Assembly (NCBI GenBank): GCA_028821635.1 | Contig: JAPPDO010000017.1 | Span: 1-7,181 of the forward strand | From: Ekhidna sp. | GTDB taxonomy: Bacteria > Bacteroidota > Bacteroidia > Cytophagales > Cyclobacteriaceae | DNA: 7,181 nucleotides | Reading direction: 5' to 3' | Part shown: positions 5,976 to 7,181 of the stretch, piece after piece | How positions within the stretch are numbered: position 1 is the first letter of the stretch | How the letters are laid out: each line of letters begins with the position of its first letter | Position numbers and translations under genes: made by a program | The notes under the pieces: model-generated | Told to the model about the DNA's origin: nothing | The model's database searches: none | The model's input: only the letters and a program-made list of their open reading frames with translations

Positions 5976-6006
5976 CATATTATTCACGCTAAACAATAAT
6001 CAATAA

Positions 6007-6630
6007 TTGAAAGCTGAGTTTATAAAACTGTATAAAGAAAATCCTGAACGCTCAAAAGTTGATTACATTGCCGATGTACTGCGAAGGGGAGGATTAGTCA
6101 TTTATCCAACAGATACAGTGTATGGACTTGGATGCGATATTTTTAACCAGAAGGCATTAGAGCGATTGAGAATTCTTAAAGGTATCCGGAGTAAACAGCT
6201 TGACCTTTCATTTATCTGCTATGACTTGAGCCATATTTCCGAATACACAAAACATTTGGATACCCCAATCTTTAAGTTAATGAAGCGTACCCTTCCCGGT
6301 CCTTGGACGTTTCTCCTAGCATCATCATCAAAAGTTCCTAAAATTTTAAATTCAAAGAAAAAGACTGTGGGAATCAGGGTGCCAGACAATAATATTCCAA
6401 GAGATATAGTGAATGTTCTCGGCAATCCAATTATGACCACATCCATTCATGATGATGAAGTTCATGATTATTTAACTGACCCTGAAATAATCTACGAGAA
6501 GTTTAAAACTAAAGTGGATGTAATAATTGACGGTGGAACCGGTGGAATACTCCCAAGCACGATCGTTGATTGTACGAGTGGAAAACCGGAAGTTGTGAGA
6601 AAAGGGCTTGGCGATTCAAACATCATTTGA
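6007..6630 (+). CDS. L-threonylcarbamoyladenylate synthase family protein (YrdC domain, YciO/Sua5 type)
   Basis: A 207-residue single YrdC-domain protein. Sua5/TsaC enzymes make threonylcarbamoyl-AMP from threonine, bicarbonate and ATP, feeding the t6A37 modification of ANN-decoding tRNAs. Signature stretches are [14 protein letters not shown] (31-44), [14 protein letters not shown] (58-71), PGPWTFLL (97-104), [12 protein letters not shown] (117-128), PSTIVDCT (183-190) and VRKGLGD (198-204). The length and the stretch [12 protein letters not shown] to PIMTTSI look most like E. coli YciO, which lacks the extra Sua5 domain, so identity as the essential t6A enzyme is likely but not certain. The start is a TTG at 6007-6009: a TAA stop precedes it immediately in frame, and the next Met lies inside the fold at residue 92. 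It is transcribed divergently from the spt operon, with the WbqC-family gene 1 bp downstream. Confidence 0.88.
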   Translation: MKAEFIKLYKENPERSKVDYIADVLRRGGLVIYPTDTVYGLGCDIFNQKALERLRILKGIRSKQLDLSFICYDLSHISEYTKHLDTPIFKLMKRTLPGPWTFLLASSSKVPKILNSKKKTVGIRVPDNNIPRDIVNVLGNPIMTTSIHDDEVHDYLTDPEIIYEKFKTKVDVIIDGGTGGILPSTIVDCTSGKPEVVRKGLGDSNII

Positions 6631-6631
6631 C

Positions 6632-7181
6632 GTGAAGAGAGTGGTTATAGAATCACACTATTTAGCAAGCCTTGAGTATTATTCACTCATTACTCAGGCT
6701 GAGGAGGTAGCAATTCCCGTACTTGACGTTTTCAAAAAGCAGACCTATCGCAATCGCTGTTATATCTTATCTGCTAATCGAATACTTCCGCTAATCATCC
6801 CCGTTAATTATTCTAATGGGGCGGCCTTGAGAGATGTAACAATTGATTACAATCAACCTTGGAAGAGGAGGCACTGGGGGGCTATCTATTCAGCTTATGG
6901 TAAAGCCCCTTTTTTTGATTATTTCTCTGATGATTTTCATGCTTCCTTGCATGAAGAATATAAATTCCTAGTTGATTTGAATAAGAATTTACTTGATCTG
7001 ACGCTAAAGCTATTACGATTAAATGTCAATGTGATATATACTAAAGAAAGCATTAAAAGTGACGGAGCAAATTTTATAGACATGATCACCCCGAAAAAAT
7101 CGTTTGTTGATCGAAAAATCTATGCTCCGATAAAATATTCACAACTATTTGGAGAAATATTTAGTCCTAATATGAGTATCA
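6632..7181 (+). CDS. WbqC-family protein (partial, cut by the window end)
   Basis: The frame is open from a GTG at 6632 to base 7181 without a stop, giving about 183 residues. It matches the WbqC-like family of Bacteroidota: SHYLASLEYYSLI near the N-terminus, then FKKQTYRNRCYILSANR, LIIPVNYSNG, DVTIDYNQPWKRRHWGAIYS and AYGKAPFFDYF. The last visible residues, KYSQLFGEIFSPNMSI, are the start of the usual C-terminal signature, so perhaps 15-30 residues are missing. The family is linked to polysaccharide or O-antigen loci by its name-giving member, but its biochemical activity is not well established and I do not assign one. The start is uncertain: GTG 6632 leaves a 1-bp gap after the upstream TGA; TTG 6608 would overlap by 23 bp and GTG 6641 would shorten the protein. 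The spacing suggests co-transcription with the upstream gene. Confidence 0.82.
   Translation, partial: MKRVVIESHYLASLEYYSLITQAEEVAIPVLDVFKKQTYRNRCYILSANRILPLIIPVNYSNGAALRDVTIDYNQPWKRRHWGAIYSAYGKAPFFDYFSDDFHASLHEEYKFLVDLNKNLLDLTLKLLRLNVNVIYTKESIKSDGANFIDMITPKKSFVDRKIYAPIKYSQLFGEIFSPNMSI

Noticed and set aside
6219..6446. 75-codon minus-strand frame within the YrdC/YciO gene
   Set aside because: The + strand frame carries conserved YrdC-domain motifs throughout this interval; the antisense frame has no recognisable features.

Overview
This window looks like a chromosomal fragment from a member of the Bacteroidota, probably a Cytophagales-type organism. The evidence is a C-terminal type IX secretion sorting domain at the left end, a serine palmitoyltransferase whose residue pattern matches the Sphingobacterium enzyme, a WbqC-family gene at the right end, a TAnnTTTG-like promoter element, few recognisable Shine-Dalgarno sequences and generally low G+C. 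The assignment rests on gene content, since no rRNA or other taxonomic marker is present.

Layout. Bases 1-264 (+) are the 3' end of a secreted protein gene, clearly richer in G+C than the rest. Bases 265-598 carry no gene and hold several hairpins between two convergent transcription units. Bases 599-5918 (-) form one compact six-gene operon. In transcription order it encodes serine palmitoyltransferase (4713-5918), an extended SDR/NAD-dependent epimerase-like reductase (3754-4710), a 371-residue GNAT-fold acyltransferase-like protein (2639-3754), a FabZ/FabA-type hydroxyacyl-ACP dehydratase (2131-2586), a FabF-type ketosynthase (861-2141) and an acyl carrier protein (599-859). Junctions are 2 bp apart, 1 bp overlapping, 52 bp apart, 11 bp overlapping and 1 bp apart. 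Bases 5919-6006 are a divergent promoter region. On the + strand follow a YrdC/YciO-type threonylcarbamoyl-AMP synthase family gene (6007-6630) and, 1 bp later, a WbqC-family gene cut by the window edge (6632-7181).

How the genes may work together. SPT condenses serine with a long acyl thioester to give 3-ketosphinganine, an SDR can reduce the ketone, and a GNAT-like N-acyltransferase could add the second chain to give (dihydro)ceramide. This parallels the Spt-CerR-bCerS route described in Caulobacter. The unusual part is the attached ketosynthase, dehydratase and ACP, which suggest that the operon makes or carries its own acyl chain. The close alternative is a sulfonolipid (capnine) pathway, in which an SPT-like enzyme uses cysteate. 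The roles of the SDR and GNAT proteins are inferred from family and context, not demonstrated.
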